Shown here piece by piece: positions 37,119 through 45,890 of a stretch of DNA of 64,000 bases. The position numbers and the translations under genes are program-made. The DNA is taken from assembly GCF_003966655.1 (NCBI RefSeq), contig NZ_AP018795.1:2745501-2809500 (forward strand). The letters run 5' to 3'. The number at the start of each line of letters is the position of its first letter. The first letter of the stretch is position 1. The DNA is from Acidithiobacillus ferridurans (GTDB lineage: Bacteria; Pseudomonadota; Gammaproteobacteria; Acidithiobacillales; Acidithiobacillaceae). The notes below the pieces were generated by a model, which did not search any database, had not been told where the DNA came from, and was given only the letters and a program-made list of their open reading frames with translations.

Positions 37119-38116
37119 ACATGCCTCGCCCGACGCCTGCGGAGTGGTCGCCGATATGGAGCCTGGTGCAAATCGGTTTGCCCCAGGCGATGCTTGCCGC
37201 AGGCGAATCGGGAACGTTGGTCGAGCAGTACTGCGATGATTTGCAACAGGTGGCGCTGTGTTTTGCGCCAACTGCGCAGGGGCTACCCTGCGGAACCTGC
37301 CGCTCCTGCCGTTTGTTGGCGGAGGGCAACCATCCCGATCTGCTGGTGATCACTCCGGAAACCGGAAAACGCATCACCATTGAGGCGGTGCGCCATGCCA
37401 ACGAGTTCCTCGCCTTCACCCCGCAGGTCAGCGCGTGTCGCTGGCTGCGCATCGCGCCGGCCGAGGCGATGACTGCGGCGGCCGCCAATGCCCTGCTGAA
37501 AACCCTGGAGGAACCTGCGGCGCGTGCCCATATTCTTCTGCTCAGTGAACACCCGTCGCAGCTTATTCCCACCATCCGATCCCGTTTGCAGAGATTGCCG
37601 TTCCCGACGATGCTGCCGGGGCAGTGCGTGAACTGGCTTGAAGGTCTCGGCATACCGCCTGCGGAGGCGCTCTCGTTAAGCCGGCAGTTTGCGAACCGGC
37701 CACTGCGCGCCTGGCAACTTTGGGAATCCGGGTGGGTCACGCTACGCCGAACCTGGATCGAGACGCTGTTGAACCTTCCTCGGCAAGGGCCTGTCGCGGC
37801 TTTGCGGCTGGCGGACAACTGGGCCAAAGACACCGACTTGCTGCTGCTGCGCGAACTGGTTCTAAGCCTGTTGGGGGATTTGCTGCGTCTTCAAGGCCGC
37901 CGCCTGGACAACGTCGTGCATTTAGACTATCTGCAATCGCTGGAGGTTATGGCGCAATCGGCCCGGGTTGCGTGCCTCTGGGCAGCCTTGGAGGGATGGG
38001 CGCGGCTGCCTGAGTCGCTTGCGCAAAATCGCAATGTGGGGATGACCATGGAAACGTTATTGTTGAGTTGGGTAGGCATTTGGTCAGGGCAGGTGGCGCA
38101 TGGAATTACAGGCTGA
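37115..38116 (+). CDS. holB: DNA polymerase III delta-prime subunit
   Basis: Clamp-loader subunit. 333 residues. A zinc knuckle GLPCGTCRSCRLLAEGNHPDL (about residues 60-80), AEAMTAAAANALLKTLEEP with the LLKTLEEP signature (about 125-135) and IRSRLQRLPF with the SRC-like region are present. There is no functional P-loop, as expected for delta-prime and unlike DnaX, which lies at 38805. It overlaps pilZ by 17 bases. Confidence 0.93.
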   Translation: MNMPRPTPAEWSPIWSLVQIGLPQAMLAAGESGTLVEQYCDDLQQVALCFAPTAQGLPCGTCRSCRLLAEGNHPDLLVITPETGKRITIEAVRHANEFLAFTPQVSACRWLRIAPAEAMTAAAANALLKTLEEPAARAHILLLSEHPSQLIPTIRSRLQRLPFPTMLPGQCVNWLEGLGIPPAEALSLSRQFANRPLRAWQLWESGWVTLRRTWIETLLNLPRQGPVAALRLADNWAKDTDLLLLRELVLSLLGDLLRLQGRRLDNVVHLDYLQSLEVMAQSARVACLWAALEGWARLPESLAQNRNVGMTMETLLLSWVGIWSGQVAHGITG

Positions 38117-38456
38117 AGCGGGTGGCGCGGCGAAAGCGCTGTCTGTCGTGTTACGGGATGCTACCGCAGTGCAGCGTTACTACATGCCCAACATCAAAGG
38201 GGGAGGGGTGCTGGTAGAGACATCGAACCTCCTGCCCATAGGTACCGAGGTGCTGCTCATGATCACCCTCCCCGATGGTCAACCACGTGCGCCCGTCATG
38301 GGAAAGGTGGTGTGGGTGACGCCACCCGACAACCGTGAGGGTCGCCCTCCCGCCATCGGTGTCCAGTTTGTAAATGACCGCTCCGGTGTCCTGATCCGGA
38401 TTCAGAACGCACTGTCCGGCCTGCCAAGGAACGATGGTGAGGTGCTGAGCTTTTAA
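38100..38456 (+). CDS. pilZ: PilZ domain protein (type IV pilus PilZ)
   Basis: 118 residues, directly after holB as in Pseudomonas. YYMPNIKGGGVLVET (about residues 24-38) and PVMGKVVWVTP with a GIGVQF block (about 60-95) match the founding PilZ. The N-terminal RxxxR motif needed for c-di-GMP binding is not evident, so this is probably the non-binding class that acts in pilus assembly through PilB/FimX-type partners. No other pil gene is adjacent, but pilW is at 50333. Confidence 0.88.
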   Translation: MELQAEAGGAAKALSVVLRDATAVQRYYMPNIKGGGVLVETSNLLPIGTEVLLMITLPDGQPRAPVMGKVVWVTPPDNREGRPPAIGVQFVNDRSGVLIRIQNALSGLPRNDGEVLSF

Positions 38457-38503
38457 AATGCCGTTTGGACGCAGGCTCAGCATCGGTCACTCCGCACGGG
38501 TCA

Positions 38504-38533
38504 TTGCCCTGACGCTGGCGTCTGAGGTACACT
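38504..38533 (+). promoter_or_regulatory. Candidate tRNA-Ser promoter
   Basis: TTGCCC (38504-38509), an 18-base spacer, TACACT (38528-38533). Initiation near 38540 would be five bases before the mature tRNA. Confidence 0.45.
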
Positions 38534-38544
38534 CCGTCCCCTCA

Positions 38545-38635
<91 letters not shown>

Positions 38636-38672
38636 ATCATCGTCCGTCAGTGGACAATCTCAGGTTTTCTAT

Positions 38673-38784
38673 GGCGACAAAGATCGGTCCCCTCGCAGTG
38701 GTAACTGGTGAACCCCGTCAGGCCCGGAAGGGAGCAGCGGCAGCCGGTGATCCAGGTGCCGGGGTGCGGCTGGTCGGCGTCGCC
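38673..38784 (+). ncRNA. ffs: 4.5S RNA (bacterial signal recognition particle RNA)
   Basis: The core GTCAGGCCCGGAAGGGAGCAGC (split: GTCAGGCCCGG, then AAGGGAGCAGC, about 38716-38737) is the conserved GGAA-tetraloop and internal-loop binding site for Ffh. The ends GGCGAC (38673-38678) and GTCGCC (38779-38784) pair, giving a rod of about 112 bases. The location just before dnaX-recR is common in proteobacteria (ffs lies close to dnaX). The exact ends are inferred from pairing. Confidence 0.9.
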
Positions 38785-38804
38785 ACCCTATATTTCAGAC
38801 CCGC

Positions 38805-40523
38805 ATGAGCGCCTATCTCGCGCTGGCCCGCCGCTGGCGACCCCAACATTTTGATGATTTTGTCGGGCAGGACGCCGTCGTCTCCGCCTTGCGCCATGCC
38901 CTGGATTCCGGCCGCATTCATCATGCTTTTCTGTTCACCGGCACGCGGGGCGTCGGTAAGACGACTCTGGCGCGGCTGCTCGCCAAGTGCCTGAACTGTG
39001 AGCGAGGCGTGAGCAGCAACCCCTGCGGAGAGTGTAGTGCCTGTCGCAGTATTGCCGCGGGGAACTTCGTGGATCTGCTGGAAGTGGATGCGGCAAGTCG
39101 TACCCGGGTCGATGAGACCCGCGACCTTTTGGACAATGTCCAGTATGCGCCTACGGCTGGCCGCTACAAGGTGTACCTCATTGACGAGGTGCATATGTTG
39201 TCTGCGCACAGCTTCAATGCGCTGCTGAAGACCTTGGAAGAACCGCCGGAGCACGTCAAATTTCTGCTGGCGACTACGGACCCGCAGAAGCTGCCGATAA
39301 CCGTGCTCTCCCGCTGCCTGCAGTTTAATTTACGCCGGCTGGATATTCCCCAGATCCAGGGAAGGTTGCGACAGATCATGCTGTTGGAACAGGTGCCGGC
39401 GGAGGACACCGCCCTGCAGCTACTGGCGCGTGCGGCCGACGGGAGTCTGCGTGACGCCTTGAGTCTGCTGGATCAGGCTATTGTCCACGGTGGCGGCGCG
39501 GTGCAGCGCAACGGCGTGCTCGCGATGCTCGGACGCAGCGGCGATGACGCGGTGCTGGGTCTGATCGCTGCGTTGGTGGACCGGGATGCCGCACAGGTAT
39601 TCGCCATACTGGGTGATCATCTGGCGCGGGGCATGGACGGACCTGGCCTGCTGGACCTGGTCATAGAAGGCTTGCATCGCATCGCTCTGGCGCAATTTCT
39701 TCCAGCTGATCCGGATGCCGATGGCGCCGAGGCGGTCGGGCATCTGCGCGGGAGAATCAGCCCGCTTACCCTGCAGTCCTGGTATTTTTTGCTCCTTTCG
39801 GCACGACGTGACTATGCGCTTTATCCAGACGAGCGCATGGCGCTGGAGATGGCCTTTCTGCGGGTGTTGAGTTTTTCCGGTTCAGCAACGCCCGACTCGC
39901 CGCCAGCGGCGCTCCCGAGCGGAGAAAACCGGCATTCTGGCGAGTCCACCCCCCCGACGCGCGAGTTCGTTGTGCCCAAGGCAACTTCGCCGCTATCACA
40001 CCATTCGGCCCCCTTGCTCTCCACCCGTTCACGGGATGAAGTCCGGGAGCCGTCGCCGGCAGCGACGTCCGGTCAGCATGATGCGGATGCCGGGATCGCG
40101 CCAGCAACAGACTGGCGTCGCGTACTGGCGTCGCTGGCGGTGTCGCCGATGATTGCCGAATACCTGCGCTATGGACAAGCCTTGCGCTGCGATTCAGAGG
40201 CGGTGGAATTGGCCGTGGAGCCCAATTATTTGCCGTTCCTTCTCAAGACCGAGGCCCGCCGGGCGTTACATCAGGCGCTTACGGCATATTACGGCCGGGA
40301 GCCCAGGCTGAGCATTGTTGCTCTCACCATAGAGACCGGAGTGGGCAGCCTGGTGCAGGAAGACCGGGCGCAGCTGGCATCCAGGCAAGCTGCAGCAGAG
40401 GCACGGGTGGCTGCGGATCCGCGCATCGGCGCGTTCCTCGAAGCCCTGGATGCCCGCGTAGAATCCATTGAAATCGTGGCGGCATCCTCAAACGGCATGC
40501 CGTCAGCTCACAATGAAGCGTAA
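38805..40523 (+). CDS. dnaX: DNA polymerase III tau/gamma subunit
   Basis: Clamp-loader ATPase and replisome organiser. 572 residues. YLALARRWRPQHFDDFVGQ, P-loop GTRGVGKTTLAR (about 44-55), four-Cys zinc module CLNCERGVSSNPCGECSACR (about 63-82), VYLIDEVHMLS Walker B and the ALLKTLEEPPEHVKF block. A Ser/Pro-rich linker (about 365-425) precedes the tau C-terminal domain. No A-rich slippery site like that of E. coli dnaX is seen, so a shorter gamma form by frameshifting is not indicated. Confidence 0.95.
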   Translation: MSAYLALARRWRPQHFDDFVGQDAVVSALRHALDSGRIHHAFLFTGTRGVGKTTLARLLAKCLNCERGVSSNPCGECSACRSIAAGNFVDLLEVDAASRTRVDETRDLLDNVQYAPTAGRYKVYLIDEVHMLSAHSFNALLKTLEEPPEHVKFLLATTDPQKLPITVLSRCLQFNLRRLDIPQIQGRLRQIMLLEQVPAEDTALQLLARAADGSLRDALSLLDQAIVHGGGAVQRNGVLAMLGRSGDDAVLGLIAALVDRDAAQVFAILGDHLARGMDGPGLLDLVIEGLHRIALAQFLPADPDADGAEAVGHLRGRISPLTLQSWYFLLLSARRDYALYPDERMALEMAFLRVLSFSGSATPDSPPAALPSGENRHSGESTPPTREFVVPKATSPLSHHSAPLLSTRSRDEVREPSPAATSGQHDADAGIAPATDWRRVLASLAVSPMIAEYLRYGQALRCDSEAVELAVEPNYLPFLLKTEARRALHQALTAYYGREPRLSIVALTIETGVGSLVQEDRAQLASRQAAAEARVAADPRIGAFLEALDARVESIEIVAASSNGMPSAHNEA

Positions 40524-40541
40524 ACAGGGAGGTAAGGAAAG

Positions 40542-40865
40542 ATGAAAGGTGGACTGGGAAATATCATGAAGCAGGCGCAGCAACTCCAGGAGCGTTTGCA
40601 AAAGACGCAGGAAGAACTTGCCCAGGTAGAGGTGCAGGGCCACGCGGGTGGCAATCTGGTGGAAGTCACCATGACCTGCCGGCATGACGTGCGCGGGGTG
40701 CGCATCGACCCCTCCCTGCTGACCGACGGCGATCAGGAGATGCTCGAAGATCTTGTGGCAGCGGCCATCAATGACGCCGTGCGCAATGCTGAGAAGGTCA
40801 GCGCGGAGCGGATGTCGGAAGTGACCGGCGGCATGAATATTCCGGGCATGAACCTGCCTTTCTAG
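40542..40865 (+). CDS. ybaB: Nucleoid-associated protein YbaB/EbfC
   Basis: Dimeric DNA-binding protein of 107 residues. [20 protein letters not shown]-type N-terminal coiled coil, then [21 protein letters not shown] and [18 protein letters not shown] match the family. Wedged between dnaX and recR with gaps of 18 and 6 bases, the universal proteobacterial arrangement. Confidence 0.95.
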   Translation: MKGGLGNIMKQAQQLQERLQKTQEELAQVEVQGHAGGNLVEVTMTCRHDVRGVRIDPSLLTDGDQEMLEDLVAAAINDAVRNAEKVSAERMSEVTGGMNIPGMNLPF

Positions 40866-40871
40866 GCGCTT

Positions 40872-41471
40872 ATGGCAGACGTTCCGAGTATGGATGCCCT
40901 GGTGGCACTGCTACGCCGCCTACCGGGTATTGGCCCGCGTTCGGCGCAACGGATCAGCTATGAGTTGCTGGTGCGCAAGCGCGATCTCATGCCGCAACTC
41001 GCCGCAGCCTTTCAGCAAGCCCACGCGGTGGTCCGTTTTTGTGAACGCTGCAACAACCTGAGCGAAACGCCATTGTGTGCCGTCTGTCGTTCCGAACACC
41101 GGGACCGTTCCATTTTGTGCGTGGTGGAATCACCCGCTGATCTGCGTGCGATCGAAGATACAGGGGTATTCGTCGGCGAATTTTTCGTATTGATGGGGCA
41201 TTTGTCACCCCTGGATGGCATCGGTCCCGAAGCCCTGCATATCGACCGCCTCAGCGCGCGGCTGGGTGAAACAGACTTGCGGGAAGTAATTTTTGCGACC
41301 AATCCTACCCTGGAAGGTGAGGCTACAGCCCAGTTTCTCGCCGGGCTGGTTCCGGACGGCATCACCATCAGTCGTATCGCGCGGGGGGTGCCGGTGGGTG
41401 GTGAACTGGAATATGTCGATCGCAGCACCCTCGGACGCGCCCTGCACGGTCGTCGTCTGCTAGACGAGTAA
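40872..41471 (+). CDS. recR: Recombination mediator RecR
   Basis: Works with RecF and RecO to load RecA at gaps. 199 residues. Helix-hairpin-helix LPGIGPRSAQRISYELL (about residues 15-31), zinc finger CERCNNLSETPLCAVC (about 57-72), and a Toprim domain beginning ILCVVESPADLRAIEDTG (about 80). The C-terminal IARGVPVGGELEYVDRSTLGRAL is diagnostic. Confidence 0.96.
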   Translation: MADVPSMDALVALLRRLPGIGPRSAQRISYELLVRKRDLMPQLAAAFQQAHAVVRFCERCNNLSETPLCAVCRSEHRDRSILCVVESPADLRAIEDTGVFVGEFFVLMGHLSPLDGIGPEALHIDRLSARLGETDLREVIFATNPTLEGEATAQFLAGLVPDGITISRIARGVPVGGELEYVDRSTLGRALHGRRLLDE

Positions 41472-41530
41472 GCACTGACCCATCGTTTCGTAAAGATAAA
41501 AGCAATCCATTTCGAGAGGAAACAGCCATC

Positions 41531-42748
41531 ATGATCCCCACAGGAGTCACGCCTCCAGGCGGAAATGTATTTTTTTTGCTGATGGGCGCCATTCTGGTGT
41601 TTGCCATGCACGGCGGATTCGCCTTTCTGGAACTGGGTACGGTACGACGGCGCAGCCAGGTAAATGCACTGGTGAAGATTCTCAGTGATTTTGGTATATC
41701 CACCATCGTCTATTTTTTTGTGGGTTATCATATCGCCTATGGCATCAGCTTTTTTGCCGACGTAAAGACTCTGACCGCGAGCAATCACGGTTTTCAGATG
41801 GTGCGGTTTTTTTTCCTGCTGACCTTCGCTGCTGCGGTGCCCGCCATTATCTCCGGTGGTATTGCCGAGCGGGCGCGTTTTTATCCTCAATTGCTGGCGA
41901 CCGCCTTTCTGGTGGGACTGGTTTATCCTTTTTACGAAGGGATCGTCTGGAATGGCCATTATGGTATTCAAGCTTGGTTTACCCGCGCTTTTGGCGCACC
42001 TTTTCACGATTTCGCAGGCTCGGTGGTAGTGCATGCCATGGGTGGATGGATGGCGCTGATGGCGGTCTGGCTGCTGGGTTCGCGCAAGGGGCGTTACGGG
42101 AAAGATGGTGCGGTACACGCCATGCCGCCGTCCAACATTCCCTTTCTGGCGCTGGGCTCCTGGATTCTGATCATCGGCTGGTTTGGTTTTAATGTGATGA
42201 GTGCACAGCAAATTGCTGCTGTGCAGGGTCTGGTGGCGCTCAACTCGCTTATGGCATTGGTGGGCGGCATGCTGGCAGCGCTGGCGGTAGGGAAGGGCGA
42301 TCCGGGCTTCGTTCATAATGGCGCTCTGGCAGGTCTCGTGGCCATCTGCGCCGGTTCCGATGTGGTGCAACCCATTGGGGCTTTGGCCATCGGCGTCATT
42401 GCCGGCGTTATTTTTGTCTACCTGTTCACCTTTGTGCAGCATCGCCTGCGTCTGGATGACGTGCTGGGCGTCTGGCCGCTCCATGGTGTTTGCGGTGTGT
42501 GGGGTGGACTGGCCGTCGGCATTTTTGGACATCAGTTCCTCGGCGGCGCAGGTGGGGTCAGTTTCTGGTCTCAGTTGCTGGGCACCTCACTAGGCGTCCT
42601 GATCGCCCTGGCGGGCAGTGGTATCGTCTACGGCAGCATCAAGTACTTTATCGGGATTCGTCTGGATCCCGAGGCGGAGTATGCGGGGGCGGATTTGAGC
42701 CTGCACCATGTCAGCGCGTATCCTGAAGAGGATATCGAGAGGGCGTGA
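41531..42748 (+). CDS. amtB: Ammonium transporter (Amt family)
   Basis: Trimeric channel for ammonia/ammonium. 405 residues with about eleven membrane helices. FLELGTVRRRSQVNALVKI, the first pore histidine in VHAMGGWMALM (about residue 160), GDPGFVHNGALAGLVAICAG and the second in LHGVCGVWGGL (about 318) are the conserved blocks. There is no cleavable signal peptide. The PII gene glnK, usually next to amtB, is absent here; the next gene is nnrD, overlapping by four bases. GAGAGGAAA precedes the ATG. Confidence 0.94.
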   Translation: MIPTGVTPPGGNVFFLLMGAILVFAMHGGFAFLELGTVRRRSQVNALVKILSDFGISTIVYFFVGYHIAYGISFFADVKTLTASNHGFQMVRFFFLLTFAAAVPAIISGGIAERARFYPQLLATAFLVGLVYPFYEGIVWNGHYGIQAWFTRAFGAPFHDFAGSVVVHAMGGWMALMAVWLLGSRKGRYGKDGAVHAMPPSNIPFLALGSWILIIGWFGFNVMSAQQIAAVQGLVALNSLMALVGGMLAALAVGKGDPGFVHNGALAGLVAICAGSDVVQPIGALAIGVIAGVIFVYLFTFVQHRLRLDDVLGVWPLHGVCGVWGGLAVGIFGHQFLGGAGGVSFWSQLLGTSLGVLIALAGSGIVYGSIKYFIGIRLDPEAEYAGADLSLHHVSAYPEEDIERA

Positions 42749-43602
42749 CCATGACAGAACCTTTTGCTGCCCTGAACTGGCAGGCCATGCCAGGCCTGCC
42801 GGTGCGCAACCCGCAGGCGCACAAAGGAAGTTTCGGCCACGTTTTCGCCGTAGGCGGAGGGCCGGGCATGGGCGGGGCATTGGCGCTGACCTCTGCCGCC
42901 GCCTATCGGGTGGGCACCGGATTGGTGACGGCAGTGGGGCATCCCTCCGCGATCCCTTACTTGGCGGCACACCTGCCAGAAGCAACTTGGCGAGACTGGC
43001 CTGCGACTTTTGGAGATTTGCCGGACCATGCCGTCCTGGCCGTTGGCCCTGGCTTGGGTCAGGGCCTGGCCGCCCATGATCTTTTGCTGGAGATCGGTAC
43101 ACTGTCCTGTCCCCAGGTATGGGACGCCGATGCCCTGAACATTCTTGCGCGTTTTGGTCCGAAACTGCTGACCACCGATGCACTTCGTCTGTTTACCCCA
43201 CATCCGGGCGAAGCGGCCCGTCTGCTCGGGATAACAGTCGCCGATGTACAGGCAGACCGTATCGCGGCGATTGTTCGGTTACGCGCCCGCTATGGCGGCT
43301 ACTGGGTCCTCAAGGGCCACCATAGTCTCCTGCTGGGATGCGCTGTCCGGAATCTCTGTATTTTGGGCAATCCGGGCATGGCCACGGGCGGCAGCGGGGA
43401 CGTGCTGACCGGCCTGTTGGCCGGTCTGCTGGCGGTCGGCCTGGACGCCGACCGGTCTCTGTCCCTCGGCGTGTGCCTGCACGCCCGCGCGGGCGATATC
43501 GCGGCCGCGGAGATGGGCGAGGCCAGCCTACTGGCGGGGGATATCCTGGCGGCAGTGCCCCGCGCTTTGCAGGAGTTGACGCAACATCATGACGGAAACT
43601 GA
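42745..43602 (+). CDS. nnrD: ADP-dependent (S)-NAD(P)H-hydrate dehydratase
   Basis: Repairs hydrated NAD(P)H. 285 residues (GTG 42745 overlapping amtB; ATG 42751 is an alternative). The ribokinase-like YjeF C-terminal fold shows GSFGHVFAVGGGPGMGGA near residue 30, VWDADALNI (about 135), LTPHPGE-type FTPHPGEAARLLG (about 150) and NPGMATGGSGDVLTGLLAG with the catalytic Asp (about 215). The epimerase (YjeF N-terminal) domain usually fused to it is missing, so NnrE must be encoded elsewhere or absent. Confidence 0.92.
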   Translation: MTMTEPFAALNWQAMPGLPVRNPQAHKGSFGHVFAVGGGPGMGGALALTSAAAYRVGTGLVTAVGHPSAIPYLAAHLPEATWRDWPATFGDLPDHAVLAVGPGLGQGLAAHDLLLEIGTLSCPQVWDADALNILARFGPKLLTTDALRLFTPHPGEAARLLGITVADVQADRIAAIVRLRARYGGYWVLKGHHSLLLGCAVRNLCILGNPGMATGGSGDVLTGLLAGLLAVGLDADRSLSLGVCLHARAGDIAAAEMGEASLLAGDILAAVPRALQELTQHHDGN

Positions 43603-44937
43603 AGTATTGCGGGAATGGGATCGCCGTTATTTCTGGCATCCCTTCACCCAGATGCAGTGTTACGGGGATGACGACCCGTGGATCATCGACCGTGCAGAAG
43701 GCAACTACGTGTACGATACCCAAGGTCATCGCTGTCTGGATGCGATCGCCAGCCTGTGGTGCAACGTTCACGGTCACCGTCATCCCCGACTGGATGCCGC
43801 CCTGATCGGACAGTTGGGCAAAGTCGCACACAGCACGGCACTGGGTGCTGGCAATGCTCCGGCCATTCGTCTCGCCAAGGCACTGGTGGAAATTACCCCA
43901 GCCTCCCTGCAACATTGTTTTTTTTCGGAGGACGGCGCCGAGGCGGTCGAGGTCGCCATCAAAATGGCGGCCCAGTACTGGTGTAATCTGGGCCGCCCCG
44001 AAAAACGCCTCTTCCTGACTCTGGACAATGCCTATCATGGGGACACCGTTGGCGCCGTTTCGGTGGGCGGCTTCCCCCTGTTTCACGAGGTATACGGGCA
44101 CCTCCTGTTCCCGACTTTACGGTTGCCGAGCCCTTATGTATTGCAGCGGGAAGACTGCGATGGAGATCCGGAGCAGGCAACAGCCGTATGGCTGGCGGCG
44201 CTGGAAACGACGCTCCAGGAGCAGAGCCGCGAGATTGCGGCCGTGATCCTCGAGGGCGGGGTGCAGGGCGCCGCGGGCATATTGCCTTTCCCGCCCGGTA
44301 TTCTGGCCGGTGCGCAACGTCTGTGTCGGGCCTACGAGGTCTTGCTGATCATTGATGAGGTCGCCACCGGCTTCGGCCGCAGCGGCAAGCTTTTTTCCTG
44401 TGAGTGGGAGGCTGTCGAACCAGACCTATTGGCCTTGGGTAAGGGGCTGAGTGGTGGTTACTTGCCGGTGGCCGCGACCCTCGCCGCAGAACACGTTTAT
44501 GCTGCCTTTCTTGCGCCTTTCGGGGAAACCCGGCAGTTTTACTACGGGCATACCTACACCGCCAATCCTTTGGCCTGTGCGGTAGCGCTGGAGAACCTGG
44601 CACTTTTTGCGGAAGGCGGTGTGCTGGCTGCTTTGCCCGAGAAAATCGCCCAGTTGCGAACCGGGCTGCAGCGTTTTCACGGTCAGTCGTGGGCAGGGGA
44701 GGTCCGCCAGTTCGGTTTGATGGCCGCCATCGCGTTGCGCGACCCCAGGACGAATGCGCCTTATCCCTACGGAGACCGCGTCGAATACGCAGTGTGCCGG
44801 CGAGCACGGGAAATGGGCGTTTACAGCCGCCCCTCGGTGATCTCCTCACCATAGTCCCGCCGCTGTCGGTGACAGCAGCGGAAATAGACACTATCCTCAA
44901 CGTATTATATGACGCCATGGCGGAAGGACGATCCTGA
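43589..44937 (+). CDS. bioA: Adenosylmethionine-8-amino-7-oxononanoate aminotransferase, frameshifted in a C4 run
   Basis: PLP enzyme of biotin synthesis converting KAPA to DAPA with SAM as amino donor. RRYFWHPFTQMQ near the N-terminus, FFSEDGAEAVEVAIKMA (about 110), LLIIDEVATGFGRSGKLF (about 250) and the PLP lysine in LALGKGLSGGYLPVA (about 290). The reading frame breaks at 44830-44833; one added C gives YSRPLGDLLTIVPPLSVT and a 449-residue protein ending at TGA 44935-44937. Only bioA is here; bioF, bioD and bioC are not in the window. Confidence 0.9.
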
Positions 44938-45392
44938 TGAAAACGGCCCAAGATATCATGAACCGCGAAGTTGTTACGGTGCTGGCCGATGATCCGGTCG
45001 ATAAAGTGGGGGATGTGCTCCTCAGTTCCGGGCACCACAGCCTGCCCGTGGTGAACAGCGAGGATCATCTGGTCGGGATGATCGGTGAGCGGGATATGAT
45101 TGACGCCCACCGCAAGGTGCATCTGCCGACCATGCTGACTATTCTGGATGGTCTGATCCCTCTGGGCGGCATGCATGAATACGACGAAGACCTGCGCAAA
45201 GTCACGGCGGTGACCGCCAGCCAGTTGGCCAGCTCCCACGTCGTTACCGTAGCCCCCGATGAGGATACGGACGCGGTAGCCGAGAAGTTGCTGCGTAAGG
45301 ATGTGCATGCGGTGCCTGTGGTCGATAACAGCGGTTTGTTGCTGGGTATCATCAGTCGTTCGGATATTCTTCAGCATCTGCTGAAACCCTGA
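44937..45392 (+). CDS. CBS-domain pair protein
   Basis: 151 residues made of two CBS motifs (about 5-60 and 92-148), each ending in a VVNSEDHLVGMIGERDMI- or VVDNSGLLLGIISRSDI-type segment. Such pairs bind adenine nucleotides and usually regulate a partner. No fused catalytic domain is present, so the function is open. The ATG overlaps the restored bioA stop (TGATG), so the gene is coupled to bioA. Partner genes cannot be inferred. Confidence 0.85.
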   Translation: MKTAQDIMNREVVTVLADDPVDKVGDVLLSSGHHSLPVVNSEDHLVGMIGERDMIDAHRKVHLPTMLTILDGLIPLGGMHEYDEDLRKVTAVTASQLASSHVVTVAPDEDTDAVAEKLLRKDVHAVPVVDNSGLLLGIISRSDILQHLLKP

Positions 45393-45404
45393 ACCGGGTA
45401 TCGG

Positions 45405-45890
45405 ATGCACTGGGATTTCGCAGATGCCGAAGCCTGCCGGGACTGGGGGCGACAGTTTGCCCAGCGCATTCATATCCCTGCGGTTATTTATCTGGAGGGC
45501 GATCTGGGGGTCGGTAAAACCACTTTGGCGCAGGCTATCTTAAAGGCGCTAGGCGTTACCCAGAACATCAAAAGCCCGACCTATACCCTCATGGAACAGT
45601 ATTCGACCCGGATCGGACCGGCTCTGCATCTTGATTTGTATCGTCTGCAAGAGCCGGAGGAGCTGGAATTTATCGGTATCCGTGATTGTCTGACGGAACC
45701 CTCCCTGTGGCTGGTGGAATGGCCGGAGCGGGGTGCGGGTTTCCTGCCCCCTGCCGATTTGTCACTCAGCCTCCGTATTCTGGACAACGGCAGTCACCGT
45801 CTGGAGTGGCTGGGGCATCAGCCCCATGTTCAGGACTGGACCATTTTCTTGACGCCCGCATCCACCCGGAAAATCCGCCATGAGGGATGA
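45405..45890 (+). CDS. tsaE: tRNA threonylcarbamoyladenosine biosynthesis ATPase TsaE
   Basis: ATPase partner of TsaB/TsaD in t6A37 formation. 161 residues. P-loop YLEGDLGVGKTTLAQAI (about 29-45), IKSPTYTLMEQY (about 57-68), LHLDLYRLQEPEELEFIG and LVEWPERGAGFLPPADL match the family. It overlaps mutL by 11 bases. The amidase gene amiB, which separates tsaE and mutL in E. coli, is missing. Confidence 0.94.
   Translation: MHWDFADAEACRDWGRQFAQRIHIPAVIYLEGDLGVGKTTLAQAILKALGVTQNIKSPTYTLMEQYSTRIGPALHLDLYRLQEPEELEFIGIRDCLTEPSLWLVEWPERGAGFLPPADLSLSLRILDNGSHRLEWLGHQPHVQDWTIFLTPASTRKIRHEG

Noticed and set aside
38805-40523. Programmed frameshift in dnaX to make a gamma subunit
   Set aside because: No A-rich slippery heptamer or downstream stem resembling the E. 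coli signal was found in the linker region.
41012-42532. A 506-codon open frame on the minus strand opposite recR and amtB
   Set aside because: Its length is striking, but the translation is low-complexity and polar while the opposite strand encodes well-conserved RecR and AmtB with ribosome sites.
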